Below, piece after piece: positions 27,918 to 37,153 of a DNA stretch of 45,764 nucleotides. A program made the translations under genes and the position numbers. Source of the DNA: Osedax symbiont Rs2 (GTDB taxonomy: Bacteria; Pseudomonadota; Gammaproteobacteria; Pseudomonadales; Balneatricaceae); contig ASZI01000039.1 in NCBI GenBank assembly GCA_000416315.1, positions 1 to 45,764 on the forward strand, read 5' to 3'. Position 1 is the stretch's first letter, and each line of letters opens with the position of its first letter. The notes beneath the pieces are model-generated. The model was not told the origin of the DNA. It did not search any database and saw only the letters and a list, made by a program, of their open reading frames with translations.

Positions 27918-28325
27918 TGTAGGGTCTCGTGCCGCTTATGCTGGGTTCGTAAGATAATTATAGAACAAATAATTACGGATTTTTGAAATTTCTTCCCAGA
28001 GAAATAAAAACTACTATTCTGATAATTTAATCTAGGTGGCTGATTAAAGTCAATAAAGTGACCAAAGTAAATATAAACAGCCGTTCACATTTATAGCTAC
28101 AGAAAAAAAATTAGGGCTGCTGTATAAGATATCACAGCGATTAATACTTTATAGTAACTATTAGCCGACTTAGTATTGCCAGCCAGTTAAAATTTGTAAC
28201 ATAATATGTCGCTTTTTGGCAGTGGAATTATTATGCTTTTGCCCTCGAGATAAATAGAGCTCAGACTTATTACCAGTCGGGTCTTGTCAAAATCAATCAT
28301 AACAATATGAGTAGTCACTAATTTC
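27918..28325. other. AT-rich divergent intergenic region
   Basis: A 408-base gap between the divergent receiver-protein and MFS genes. It is AT-rich and must contain both promoters, but I see no convincing -35/-10 pair, repeat, hairpin or small gene. Confidence 0.4.
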
Positions 28326-29510
28326 ATGAATAAAACTGTTGTCATCCTCTCTCTGTGTCAGGCGCTGCTGGGAACCGGGAATATTTTGCTAATTGCTATG
28401 GCTGCCTTGATAGGTCAAACTCTCGCTCCCTCGGACGCCTTTATTACTTTTCCACTGGCGTTGCAATTTGTCGGTCTAATGACCGCCACTATCCCGGCGT
28501 CGCTGATAATGAGCAGGCTGGGGCGACGCAAAGGTTTCTATCTGGGGAATATGCTTGGCATAATAGGAGCCATTTGCTGCTCAATCGCGCTGATGATGCA
28601 AAGTTTTGTCGGGTTTTGTGCCGGATCATTTTTGCTCGGAATAGGTATAGGTTTTGGTACTTTATATCGCTTCGCCGCCGTTGAGTCTTGTGCTGTCGGG
28701 GATAAAAGTAAAGCTATTTCCTATGTTATGCTCGGTGGAGTGCTGGCCGCGTTTTTAGGCCCGGCGCTGGCTGTTGAAAGTAAAGATTGGATCAGTGCTT
28801 ACCCTTTTACCGGATCATTTTTAGGGGTGGTTGGGCTTAATATACTGGCATTTATACTGCTGACTCGAGCGGATTTCCCGGAGCCCAGTGACGGCAATGC
28901 TCAATCAATGCTGCAAAGACCATTAAAAGAGATCTTGGCTCAGCCGATATTTATCCTCTCAGTGGTGGCCGCGACCATCGGCTATGTGGCAATGAACCTG
29001 ATAATGTCGGCCACTCCACTGGCCATGGATCATCACGGCTTTAACTTTAGTGATTCTGCCTGGGTTATTCAATGGCATGTATTGGGAATGTTTTTACCTT
29101 CCTTTATAACCCCTAAGCTAATTAAACGCTTCGGTGCGGTTAAGCTGATCCAATCCGGTTCAGTGCTTATTTTAATGTGCATCGCGATTAACTTCCACGG
29201 TCAGAGTCTGTGGCATTTTTGGAGTGCTTTAGTGCTGTTGGGGTTGGGGTGGAATTTTATGTTCATCAGCGCAACTCACATGGTGACTTCTGCCTATCGT
29301 GTTCACGAAAAGGCTAAAAGTCAGGCTGCAAATGAATTTATTATCTTCTCTATGGTTACTCTGTCAGCACTGAGTTCAGGCTGGCTGGAGGCGACTATCG
29401 GCTGGGGGAACATGAACTTGCTAATGATAGTCGTTGTGGTCATTTCTATCTTGGTTGTCTGGGTGTTCTCACGTAAAATGACCAGCGCTGAGCTGCATGC
29501 AGATGCTTGA
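28326..29510 (+). CDS. MFS transporter
   Basis: A 394-residue major facilitator with about 12 hydrophobic segments. The MFS motif between helices 2 and 3 reads SRLGRRKGFYLGN (about residues 64-76), and a second charged cytoplasmic loop occurs before helix 7. It is a proton-coupled inner-membrane transporter of the drug/sugar efflux type; the substrate is not known. The ribosome-binding site is poor. The last codons (TSAELHADA) lie in DNA that resembles the 83-bp repeat array starting at 29483. The array seems to have grown from the junction between this gene's 3' end and the next small gene. Confidence 0.9.
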   Translation: MNKTVVILSLCQALLGTGNILLIAMAALIGQTLAPSDAFITFPLALQFVGLMTATIPASLIMSRLGRRKGFYLGNMLGIIGAICCSIALMMQSFVGFCAGSFLLGIGIGFGTLYRFAAVESCAVGDKSKAISYVMLGGVLAAFLGPALAVESKDWISAYPFTGSFLGVVGLNILAFILLTRADFPEPSDGNAQSMLQRPLKEILAQPIFILSVVAATIGYVAMNLIMSATPLAMDHHGFNFSDSAWVIQWHVLGMFLPSFITPKLIKRFGAVKLIQSGSVLILMCIAINFHGQSLWHFWSALVLLGLGWNFMFISATHMVTSAYRVHEKAKSQAANEFIIFSMVTLSALSSGWLEATIGWGNMNLLMIVVVVISILVVWVFSRKMTSAELHADA

Positions 29511-29887
29511 TAAAAAGGTTTTAATTTGAAAGTTGTATTTTCAGCACAGATAATCAGCGCAGAGCTGCCGTTTATGTGCATGCAGATATTTAATTAAAAA
29601 GGTTTTAATTTGAAGGTTGTATTTTCAGCACAGACAGCCAGCGCAGAGCTGCCGTTATGTGCATGCAGATATTTGATAAAAAGGTTTTAATTTGAAAGCT
29701 GTATTTTCAGTACAGACAATCAGCGCAGAGCTGCCGTTATGTGCATGCAGATATTTAATTAAAAAGGTTTTAATTTGAGAACTGTATTTTTAGTACAGAC
29801 AATCAGCGCAGAGCTGCCGTTATGTGCATGTAGATATTTAATTAAAAAGGTTTTAATTTGAAAAGTTTTATTTTTAGTACGGACAAC
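29483..29887 (+). repeat. Five tandem copies of an ~83-bp unit carrying an RBS and TTG start
   Basis: Units begin with CAGCGC at 29483, 29554, 29639 and 29721, with a fifth near 29803, and have a period of 82-85 bases (the first lacks about 11). Each unit contains CAGCGCAGAGCTG, GTGCATGCAGATATTT, AAAAAGGTTTTAATTTG and a TATTTT(C/T)AG segment. The first unit is the 3' end of the MFS gene plus intergenic DNA, and the last runs into the start of the 63-codon gene at 29858. Copies are 85-95 percent alike by eye, and there are no unique spacers. Confidence 0.95.
29526..29861 (+). other. Chain of four TTG-started micro-ORFs in the repeat array
   Basis: Each repeat gives an AAAAAGG site followed 7 bases later by TTG. 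The frames are 29526-29597 (23 aa), 29610-29690 (26 aa), 29692-29778 (28 aa) and 29775-29861 (28 aa). Their peptides are related (LKVVFSAQIISAEL, LKAVFSVQTISAEL and so on). The third stop overlaps the fourth start (ATTTGA), and the fourth stop overlaps the start of the 63-codon gene in the same way. They may be leader peptides or just duplication debris; no direct proof of translation. Confidence 0.4.
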
Positions 29888-30049
29888 CAACGTGGCGGCG
29901 TTATGTTGTGTGATATAGAGACACTAGAAGATGCGGTGGAATATCTTAATAAAAGGTTTCCAGGCGTTGTAAAAGTAGAAATGGGCAAAGATTACTGGAC
30001 CACAGACGAAGGTTTTCATAAAGCTGAACTTTTGGTTGCAGATGGCTAG
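29858..30049 (+). CDS. 63-residue orphan protein downstream of the repeat array
   Basis: A small acidic soluble protein that I do not recognise. It starts MKSFIFSTDNQRGGVMLCD and continues with a predicted helix-strand pattern (DIETLEDAVEYLNKRFP, GVVKVEMGKDYWTTDEGF). There is no signal peptide or membrane segment. The TTG at 29858 is preceded by AAAAAGG at 7 bases. An ATG at 29903 would give a 48-residue form. The 5' end is part of the last 83-bp repeat, so the array duplicates this gene's translation start. It ends about 100 bases before recC. Confidence 0.6.
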   Translation: MKSFIFSTDNQRGGVMLCDIETLEDAVEYLNKRFPGVVKVEMGKDYWTTDEGFHKAELLVADG

Positions 30050-30152
30050 CTGCAGGCATTAATGGCTCGCTATTGCGCCTGCGATTGGTATCAGGTCTAT
30101 TCCTGAACTGTATCGAGTTTAACTACTCCCTTATTATTTGCAGGTAATTTTT

Positions 30153-33100
30153 TTGCTAAAAGTTTACCATTCCAACGCCCTCGATGTGCTTCGTGATGTC
30201 TTAGTGGAGATGATTGCTCGAGAGCCTTTGAGCGACCCTTTTTGCGCCGAACAAATATTAGTGCAAAGTCCCGGCATGGCCCAATGGCTGAAGTTAGAAC
30301 TAGCCGACCGCTTAGGCATTGCCGCGAATATTGAGTTCCCACTGCCAGCTAGCTTCCTGTGGCGCACATTTTCTCAATTACTGGTGGATGTGCCAAAACA
30401 GTCAGCCTACAGCAAAGAAAGTATGACCTGGACATTAATGCGTATCTTACCTGAGCATTTGTCCGCCAGTGATTTTCAGGCTCTAAAGCATTACCTGGCA
30501 GGGGACGAAACACCGTTGCGGCAGTATCAACTGTGCGAAAAAATAGCCGACTTATTTGACCAGTATCTGGTCTACCGTCCGGACTGGATAGCCCAGTGGG
30601 AGCGCAACGATAATGCTCCGGCAGATCTGGAACAGCTTTGGCAACCGGTTTTGTGGCGGGCCCTGGTCGCAGATACCAGTAATCGTCAGTTACCGCACTG
30701 GCACCGCGCCAATATGTATGACGCTTTCATACAGGCAATCGCCAGCGCTCCAGCAAAAGATATTCCCAAGCGACTGTTTGTTTTTGGTATTTCAGCCCTG
30801 CCGGAGAATTATTTACAAGCACTAGTGACATTGGGTAAACGCTGCGATATTCACTTGATGGTAGCCAACCCCTGCAGGGCGTTTTGGAGTGACATAGTTG
30901 ATCGGCGTTATTTAGCTAGCCTGGCGCGACAACAGCGGGCACCCGATCAGGCCGCTGCTAATGATACAACTGCACAAACGAGTCTGTACCAGCAGGGGAA
31001 TCCACTGCTGGCATCGATGGGTAAGCTGGGGCGCGATTACCTGTTTATGCTGGGGCAGATGGAACTACCGGAAGTACAGCTGTTCAGCGATGATAACCAC
31101 AGTAGTTTGTTGACCTCGCTGCAAAGCGATATTTTATCACTGCGCAACAGGCGTGCTGTTGATCCACAACTGAGCTCAATAAGTGACGACGAGGCGCGCC
31201 TGGCAATCGCTATTGATGATACTTCTGTCAGTCTGCACAGCTGTCATAGCGCCATGCGCGAAGTGCAAGTGTTACAAGATCAGCTATTGGCTATGTTAGA
31301 GCGGGATCAGGATCTTGAGCCCAGAGATATCATCGTGATGATGCCAGATGTTTCGCTGTACAGTCCTTTTGTCGAAGCGGTATTTGGTCAGGCCAGTGCT
31401 GGTACCTATTTGCCTTTTTCTATTTCCGATAGAAATGCGCAGCAGGAATCACCGATCATCGCTAATTTTGTCAGTGTACTCAATCTGGCCTCCAGTCGAT
31501 ATGGCGCGTCGCAGCTGCTGGAGTTATTGTCATTGCCCGCGCTGCTACGGCGCTTTGAATTAAACGAAGACAAATTTGCACAGCTGCGACACTGGATACT
31601 GGAGTCGGGGATAAAATGGGGGCTCGATGGACAAAACCGAACGGAGTTGTCGCTGCCGGATTTCTCGCAAAACAGCTGGCAGTTTGGACTGGACAGAATG
31701 TTCGCCGGATTTGCCTTAGGTGATGTGGATCAGACCTGGCAGGAAATTGCTCCCTACAGTGAAATTGAAGGTCTAGATGCTGCAATCCTTGGGCAGTTAT
31801 ACAAATTTGTCGATCTGCTGCAACAGTGCAAGCAACAGTTTGCGCTAAGTTGTCCGATAGAACAGTGGATCAGCTTTTTTAATCAACTGCTGAACGATTT
31901 ATATGCACCAGATGATAGTGATTTAGCGGCACTGGAAATTATCTACAGCGCTCTGGAAAAACTGCAGACAACCTTACAAGAAGTACATTATCAACAGCCT
32001 ATAGAGGCCGAGATTGTGCTGGATTATCTGCAACAGAGTTTGACGCAGCAGCGCTCAGGGCAACGTTTTTTATCGGGGCAAATTAATTTTTGTACCTTAA
32101 TGCCGATGCGGGCTATTCCCTTCAAAGTGGTTTGTCTGCTGGGTATGAATGACGGCGATTACCCCAGGTCAGTTCCCCCTATGGGCTTTGATCTGATGGC
32201 GGAGCACAGCCGTAAAGGTGACCGCTCAAGACGCGATGATGATCGCTATTTGTTTTTAGAGGCACTGCTCTCTGCAAGATCGCATTTGTATATCAGCTAT
32301 GTCGGCCGCTCTATCGCCGATAACAGTCACAGAGCGCCCTCGGTGCTGATCAGCGAGCTGTTTGAATACGCACAACAGGCATATTTTCTAGCCGAGAGTG
32401 TAGGGACTAACATCAATAGTGCCATTGAGTCCAGTCAACAGCTACTGACATTAGAGCGTCAGGGGCGACAGTTAATGCAGCGTTTGACCACAGAACACCC
32501 TTTGAGTCCTTACCACATCAGTTATTTTAATCAAAGTGCCGGTTTGTTTAGCTATGCCAGGCAGTGGCTGCCGATCGCTGAATTGAATGCTCAACCGCTG
32601 CAGCAAAATAGTTTCTTGCAGCCATTAATGCAAAGTCCATTAGAGCAGTTGCAGTTATCGGCACTGGTTGACTTCTACCGCCAGCCGATTCGCTATTTTT
32701 TTGTGCATAAGTTGCAGGTGAATTTTGTCGATGACGAAACCGTTATCGAGGATGAGGAGCCCTTTGCCTTAAGTGGATTGGATAATTATATCAGCAGAGA
32801 TAATTTGCTAAAGCATGCTCTGGCCGGACGGGACATAGAGAGCTATAGCCAATACTTAAGTCGCAGTGGATTGATGCCTTTGGGCGTGGCAGGGGATAAA
32901 AGCTTAGCCAAAAATTTGCATGACGGTGTCGAACTTGCAGAGAAGATCAAACCGCTGTTAACAGGCACGCTCCGGCGTTTAGCCTTTGATTTGCCACTGC
33001 AAAATCTACAGCTGCAAGGCTGGATAGAGCCTTTGTATGATATAGGAGTAGTGAAGTACAGCGCCGCTAATAGCAGTGGCAGAAGTTATATCAGTACCTG

Positions 33101-33482
33101 GATAGCGCACTTGGCAAGCTGTGCAAATGGCTGTAGCCATCCGACTTACTTTCGGGCGATCAATGAACAATTTCACTTTAGGCCAGTGCCCCAAGAGCCC
33201 GCTCTGGACTACTTAAACCAGTTAATTGCTATCTATCAACAGGGGTTAGTGCAGCCGTTGTCCTGGCTGCCAGATTTGGGCTGGAGCTTATTTAACGCCG
33301 AAGATCTGGATAAGACCCGCGCGAGCTTAGAGAAAAATTACAATCAATTTAATGACCCTTACATTGCGCGGGTATTTGCGAAATGGTCTGATATCGCCAC
33401 CGGATTAAGCCTGCTAAACGATGACATATTGGCACCCCTTAGTGAATACTTAGTGATAGATACGCAAGAGGCGAATGACTGA
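30153..33482 (+). CDS. recC: Exodeoxyribonuclease V subunit gamma (RecC)
   Basis: Chi-recognition and scaffold subunit of the RecBCD helicase-nuclease, which resects double-strand ends for RecA-dependent repair. The N-terminus MLKVYHSNALDVLRDVL and later AEQILVQSPGMAQWLKLELA, INFCTLMPMRAIPFKVVCLLGMND and RRDDDRYLFLEALLSARSHLYISY are typical RecC blocks. The 1109 residues fit E. coli RecC (1122). The frame opens further upstream at 30138, also TTG. The TTG at 30153 has AGGT 8 bases upstream and aligns with known N-termini. The stop overlaps the recB start by one base (TGATG). Confidence 0.95.
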   Translation: MLKVYHSNALDVLRDVLVEMIAREPLSDPFCAEQILVQSPGMAQWLKLELADRLGIAANIEFPLPASFLWRTFSQLLVDVPKQSAYSKESMTWTLMRILPEHLSASDFQALKHYLAGDETPLRQYQLCEKIADLFDQYLVYRPDWIAQWERNDNAPADLEQLWQPVLWRALVADTSNRQLPHWHRANMYDAFIQAIASAPAKDIPKRLFVFGISALPENYLQALVTLGKRCDIHLMVANPCRAFWSDIVDRRYLASLARQQRAPDQAAANDTTAQTSLYQQGNPLLASMGKLGRDYLFMLGQMELPEVQLFSDDNHSSLLTSLQSDILSLRNRRAVDPQLSSISDDEARLAIAIDDTSVSLHSCHSAMREVQVLQDQLLAMLERDQDLEPRDIIVMMPDVSLYSPFVEAVFGQASAGTYLPFSISDRNAQQESPIIANFVSVLNLASSRYGASQLLELLSLPALLRRFELNEDKFAQLRHWILESGIKWGLDGQNRTELSLPDFSQNSWQFGLDRMFAGFALGDVDQTWQEIAPYSEIEGLDAAILGQLYKFVDLLQQCKQQFALSCPIEQWISFFNQLLNDLYAPDDSDLAALEIIYSALEKLQTTLQEVHYQQPIEAEIVLDYLQQSLTQQRSGQRFLSGQINFCTLMPMRAIPFKVVCLLGMNDGDYPRSVPPMGFDLMAEHSRKGDRSRRDDDRYLFLEALLSARSHLYISYVGRSIADNSHRAPSVLISELFEYAQQAYFLAESVGTNINSAIESSQQLLTLERQGRQLMQRLTTEHPLSPYHISYFNQSAGLFSYARQWLPIAELNAQPLQQNSFLQPLMQSPLEQLQLSALVDFYRQPIRYFFVHKLQVNFVDDETVIEDEEPFALSGLDNYISRDNLLKHALAGRDIESYSQYLSRSGLMPLGVAGDKSLAKNLHDGVELAEKIKPLLTGTLRRLAFDLPLQNLQLQGWIEPLYDIGVVKYSAANSSGRSYISTWIAHLASCANGCSHPTYFRAINEQFHFRPVPQEPALDYLNQLIAIYQQGLVQPLSWLPDLGWSLFNAEDLDKTRASLEKNYNQFNDPYIARVFAKWSDIATGLSLLNDDILAPLSEYLVIDTQEAND

Positions 33483-36400
33483 TGCATCCGTCAGATAAAG
33501 TGACTACCCAAGCTGGTAATTTGCAGCTTGCACAAGATCAACACAGCGAAACAGCGCCGGCTAATTTGGGACCTGAACTGCTGGATCCTATCACTATGCC
33601 TTTAACCGGCCAGGCACTGATAGAAGCCAGTGCCGGCACAGGTAAAACCTATACCTTAGCCGCTTTGTATCTAAGGTTGTTACTGGGTCTGGGACGAGAT
33701 CGCGCTTTGACCGTCGATCAAATTTTGGTGGTTACCTTTACCGAGGCGGCTACTCAAGAGCTTCGCGAGCGTATCCGGGCGCGTATTCAGGAAGCGCGTA
33801 CTGCATTTGTTCTCAGTGCCAGCGATGATCCTTTTATTGCCCAGCTATTGATGCTGCATCAAGACCATGCGGCGGCGGTATTGGATTTGGAGTACGCGGC
33901 CTCGGAGATGGATCAGGCGGCGGTATTTACCATTCACGGTTTTTGTCAGCGCATGTTGAGGCAACATGCATTTGAATCCAGTGCCAATTTTAATGCCCAA
34001 TTGTTAAGTGATGACACTGCACTGGTCAGACAGGCGCTGTTAGATTACTGGCGCACAGAGTTATACGATAGCCCCAGTGATCTCGCCCATGAAATACTGG
34101 CCTGTTTTCCCGCCCCTGATAAGCTGCTGGGGCAGATTCGTGGCTATCTGGGTTTGTCCGGTTTGCAGCTGAGCCCAGATTACCGGGGTTTTGATCTGCA
34201 GGGTCAGTGGCGCGAATTTATCGCTTTGCAACGACAACTGCAGCAATCACTACAGCAAGTATTAGACAGTACTGATCCCGCTGATGATCTGCAGGCGCTG
34301 ATTCGAGAATCATCGGTTGATAAGCGTAGTTACAGCAAGAAAAATTTGCCGCTCTGGTATGGGAAATTGGCAGACTTTGCCCGGGGAGGCAAAGCCCCTT
34401 TTAAAGAATTATTGAAGTTTTCCAGTGAGCAGCTGCAACTAAAGGCTAAGACCGAAGATGTGCCAGAACATCCAATATTTGAGCAAATCAATGGCTTTTG
34501 CGCCCGGCAAATAGATTTTAAAGCGGTGATATTTTGTCGTGCATTAAGCGCAGTGCAAAAAAATATGCAAGCTGAAAAGTATAAGTTTCAACAGCTGAGC
34601 TTTGATGATTTGTTGCAAAAGCTAGCGGGGGCTCTGTGTTCAGATACAGGTACTGCGCTGGCGCTGGCGATTAGAAAGCAATACCCTTTTGCGCTTATTG
34701 ATGAATTTCAGGATACCGATCCCGAGCAGTACGCTATTTTCAACCAATTATACGGTGTCAATCCAATGGACGCTGAATCAGCTGGCCTGCCCGGGCACAG
34801 TGAACAGCTGGGACTGTTAATGATTGGTGACCCTAAACAGTCAATTTATGCTTTTCGTGGCGCTGATATATTTACCTATATGTTGGCACGTCGACAAGTG
34901 CAAAAACACTATACACTAGGCACCAATTGGCGTTCATCCCAGGGCATGGTCAGTGCCACTAATCAACTGTTTGAACGCTCTCCAGCGGCCTTTATCTATA
35001 GCGAAGACATTCCTTTTTATCCGGTTAAAGCGGCAAAATCAACGGCGGGGGGACTGACTTATGAGGGACAGCCGCTAGCAGCGCTGCTATTTTGGCAAAG
35101 CACTAATAGTGTCAATAATGATCAGTATTTAAACGAATTGGCACTGGTTTGCGCTACACAGATAGAGCGCATGTTATTGAATGGGAAACTGAAAAATGAG
35201 CCATTAAATCCCTCCAATATAGCGGTATTAGTTCGCGACAGAAGAGAGGCGGGGCTGATCCAGCAGGCACTACAGCAACTGCAGATAGATTCAGTGTTTA
35301 TGTCTAACCGCGACAACGTCTACAGTTTGAATCTGGCACGCGAGCTGCAATATATCCTCAAAGCGGTGAACGAGCCCAGTAATGAGCGCTTTTTACGCAC
35401 CGCTATAGCCACAGAAATATTCCAACTTAATGCTCTGGAACTTTACACCCTAAATCAGGACGAGCTGGCATGGGAGCAGCTAGTTGAAGAGTTCTCGCAG
35501 TATCGGCAGATCTGGTGGCGCAGCGGTGTGCTGGCTATGTTGCATCAACTATTACAGCAGCGCTCCCTGGCCAAACGCTGGCTTTGTGACGTACAAGGGG
35601 ATAGGCGCTTAACTGATTTTCTGCATTTGGCTGAATTACTGCAACAGGCCAGCGTCGAATTAGAATCTAATGAGGCACTGATACGCTTTTTACAAGATAA
35701 AAGATTACAACCCTCCTCGCAGGCACAAGAGCAGCAACTGCGCTTAGACAGTGACAGGGCCAGAGTTACTGTAATTACTATCCATAAATCCAAGGGACTG
35801 GAATATGATTTAGTCTATATTCCCTTTGCCTGTCGCTATCGGCAGAGCACTGGATTGTTATTTCACGACGATACAGGGCAGGCGATAATAGATTTATCGG
35901 CGAAGCTGCACCGCGAAGAGATCGCCAAAGAGCAGTTAGCTGAAGATTTACGCTTGTTATATGTGGCGATAACCCGGGCTGTGCACGGCTGTTTTATCGG
36001 CATGGCGGATGTCTGTTTGCGCAATAAGAGTGTCTGGCAAAAGACCGCTATAGGCTATTTATTGACCTGTGTGGTGCAGCGTTCAGAAACTGTATTGCTA
36101 GAGGGGATTAATCTAAGTGAGGCACTGGCGCTATTAGCAGGTGAGAATCAGCATATCAGTATTATCGGCAGCGCCAATATAGATTTAGCCCAGGCAGATT
36201 TATTTGCCAGCGCGGCCCCGGCCATTGAAGTGGCACCAACGCGGCTGCAAGTAAAAGCCTTTAGCAGAAAAATTCAATACCAGTGGCGAGTCACTAGCTA
36301 CTCTGCGCTGAGCAGAGATGCTCAGCAGGCGCCACTGATTGAAAGTGCCAAATTGGACTTAGAAGTCTTTGCTGAAGAACAGGAGATACTGCTGCCCAGC

Positions 36401-37153
36401 AGTGATAAGACTATTTTCAGCTTTGCCAAAGGCGCTGTAGCTGGAACGTTCCTGCACAGTATTTACGAGGAAATCGATTTTACCTGCACTGATCAATTAC
36501 AGATTCAGCAGGTACTTGAGCAGCGCTTAGCGCTGAGCGGCTACGACTTGGACTGGCTGCCCAGTTTGAGTGATTTTGTCTATCAATCATTGCGAGTGCC
36601 ACTGATTGCCAGCAATACTAGAGATCAGTCAACGACTGCAGAGCCCTTTAGTTTAAGTGATATAAGCAACAGTGATAGGCTGGTGGAAATGGAGTTTGTA
36701 CTACCTTTCAAAGAAATTCACAGTAGCGCCATTAATCAATTATTGGCCCGCTATGATCCGCTGGCTAAACGCGCCGGAGAGTTAGTATTTTCCAAAGTTT
36801 GCGGGATGCTAAAAGGTTTTATAGATTTAACCTTGAGACATGACAATAAATATTACGTAGTTGATTACAAGTCTAATTTTCTCGGCGAGCAGCTTAGTGA
36901 TTATCACACCCAGGCGCTGCAGTTGGCGATGATCGACCATCGCTATGATTTTCAGTACGTACTTTATACATTAGCGCTGCACCGACTGCTACGTACCAGG
37001 CTGGTCAATTACGATTATGAACGGGACATTGGTGGGGTTTTTTATCTGTTTTTGCGTGGTATGGCAGCAAACTCAGACACTGGGGTGTTTTATTACAAAC
37101 CCGAAAAAGAGCTTATCGAAAAACTCGACCAGTTATTTGAGGAGGGAGTATGA
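33482..37153 (+). CDS. recB: Exodeoxyribonuclease V subunit beta (RecB)
   Basis: The 3'-5' helicase and nuclease subunit of RecBCD, 1223 residues (E. coli 1180). Walker A ASAGTGKT is at residues 49-56, after an N-terminal tail about 30 residues longer than in E. coli. Other blocks are the UvrD-like TFTEAATQELRERI, Walker B LIDEFQDTDPEQY, motif III GDPKQSIYAFRGAD and motif V/VI with TIHKSKGLEYD and LLYVAITRA. The C-terminal nuclease has AGTFLHSIYE and the catalytic VVDYKSN (Asp1128, Lys1130; E. coli Asp1080, Lys1082). Translation is coupled at both ends: TGATG with recC and ATGA with recD. Confidence 0.97.
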   Translation: MHPSDKVTTQAGNLQLAQDQHSETAPANLGPELLDPITMPLTGQALIEASAGTGKTYTLAALYLRLLLGLGRDRALTVDQILVVTFTEAATQELRERIRARIQEARTAFVLSASDDPFIAQLLMLHQDHAAAVLDLEYAASEMDQAAVFTIHGFCQRMLRQHAFESSANFNAQLLSDDTALVRQALLDYWRTELYDSPSDLAHEILACFPAPDKLLGQIRGYLGLSGLQLSPDYRGFDLQGQWREFIALQRQLQQSLQQVLDSTDPADDLQALIRESSVDKRSYSKKNLPLWYGKLADFARGGKAPFKELLKFSSEQLQLKAKTEDVPEHPIFEQINGFCARQIDFKAVIFCRALSAVQKNMQAEKYKFQQLSFDDLLQKLAGALCSDTGTALALAIRKQYPFALIDEFQDTDPEQYAIFNQLYGVNPMDAESAGLPGHSEQLGLLMIGDPKQSIYAFRGADIFTYMLARRQVQKHYTLGTNWRSSQGMVSATNQLFERSPAAFIYSEDIPFYPVKAAKSTAGGLTYEGQPLAALLFWQSTNSVNNDQYLNELALVCATQIERMLLNGKLKNEPLNPSNIAVLVRDRREAGLIQQALQQLQIDSVFMSNRDNVYSLNLARELQYILKAVNEPSNERFLRTAIATEIFQLNALELYTLNQDELAWEQLVEEFSQYRQIWWRSGVLAMLHQLLQQRSLAKRWLCDVQGDRRLTDFLHLAELLQQASVELESNEALIRFLQDKRLQPSSQAQEQQLRLDSDRARVTVITIHKSKGLEYDLVYIPFACRYRQSTGLLFHDDTGQAIIDLSAKLHREEIAKEQLAEDLRLLYVAITRAVHGCFIGMADVCLRNKSVWQKTAIGYLLTCVVQRSETVLLEGINLSEALALLAGENQHISIIGSANIDLAQADLFASAAPAIEVAPTRLQVKAFSRKIQYQWRVTSYSALSRDAQQAPLIESAKLDLEVFAEEQEILLPSSDKTIFSFAKGAVAGTFLHSIYEEIDFTCTDQLQIQQVLEQRLALSGYDLDWLPSLSDFVYQSLRVPLIASNTRDQSTTAEPFSLSDISNSDRLVEMEFVLPFKEIHSSAINQLLARYDPLAKRAGELVFSKVCGMLKGFIDLTLRHDNKYYVVDYKSNFLGEQLSDYHTQALQLAMIDHRYDFQYVLYTLALHRLLRTRLVNYDYERDIGGVFYLFLRGMAANSDTGVFYYKPEKELIEKLDQLFEEGV

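Noticed and set aside
29483-29887. CRISPR array
   Set aside because: The 83-bp units are directly tandem with no unique spacers and contain an RBS and start codons, unlike CRISPR repeats.
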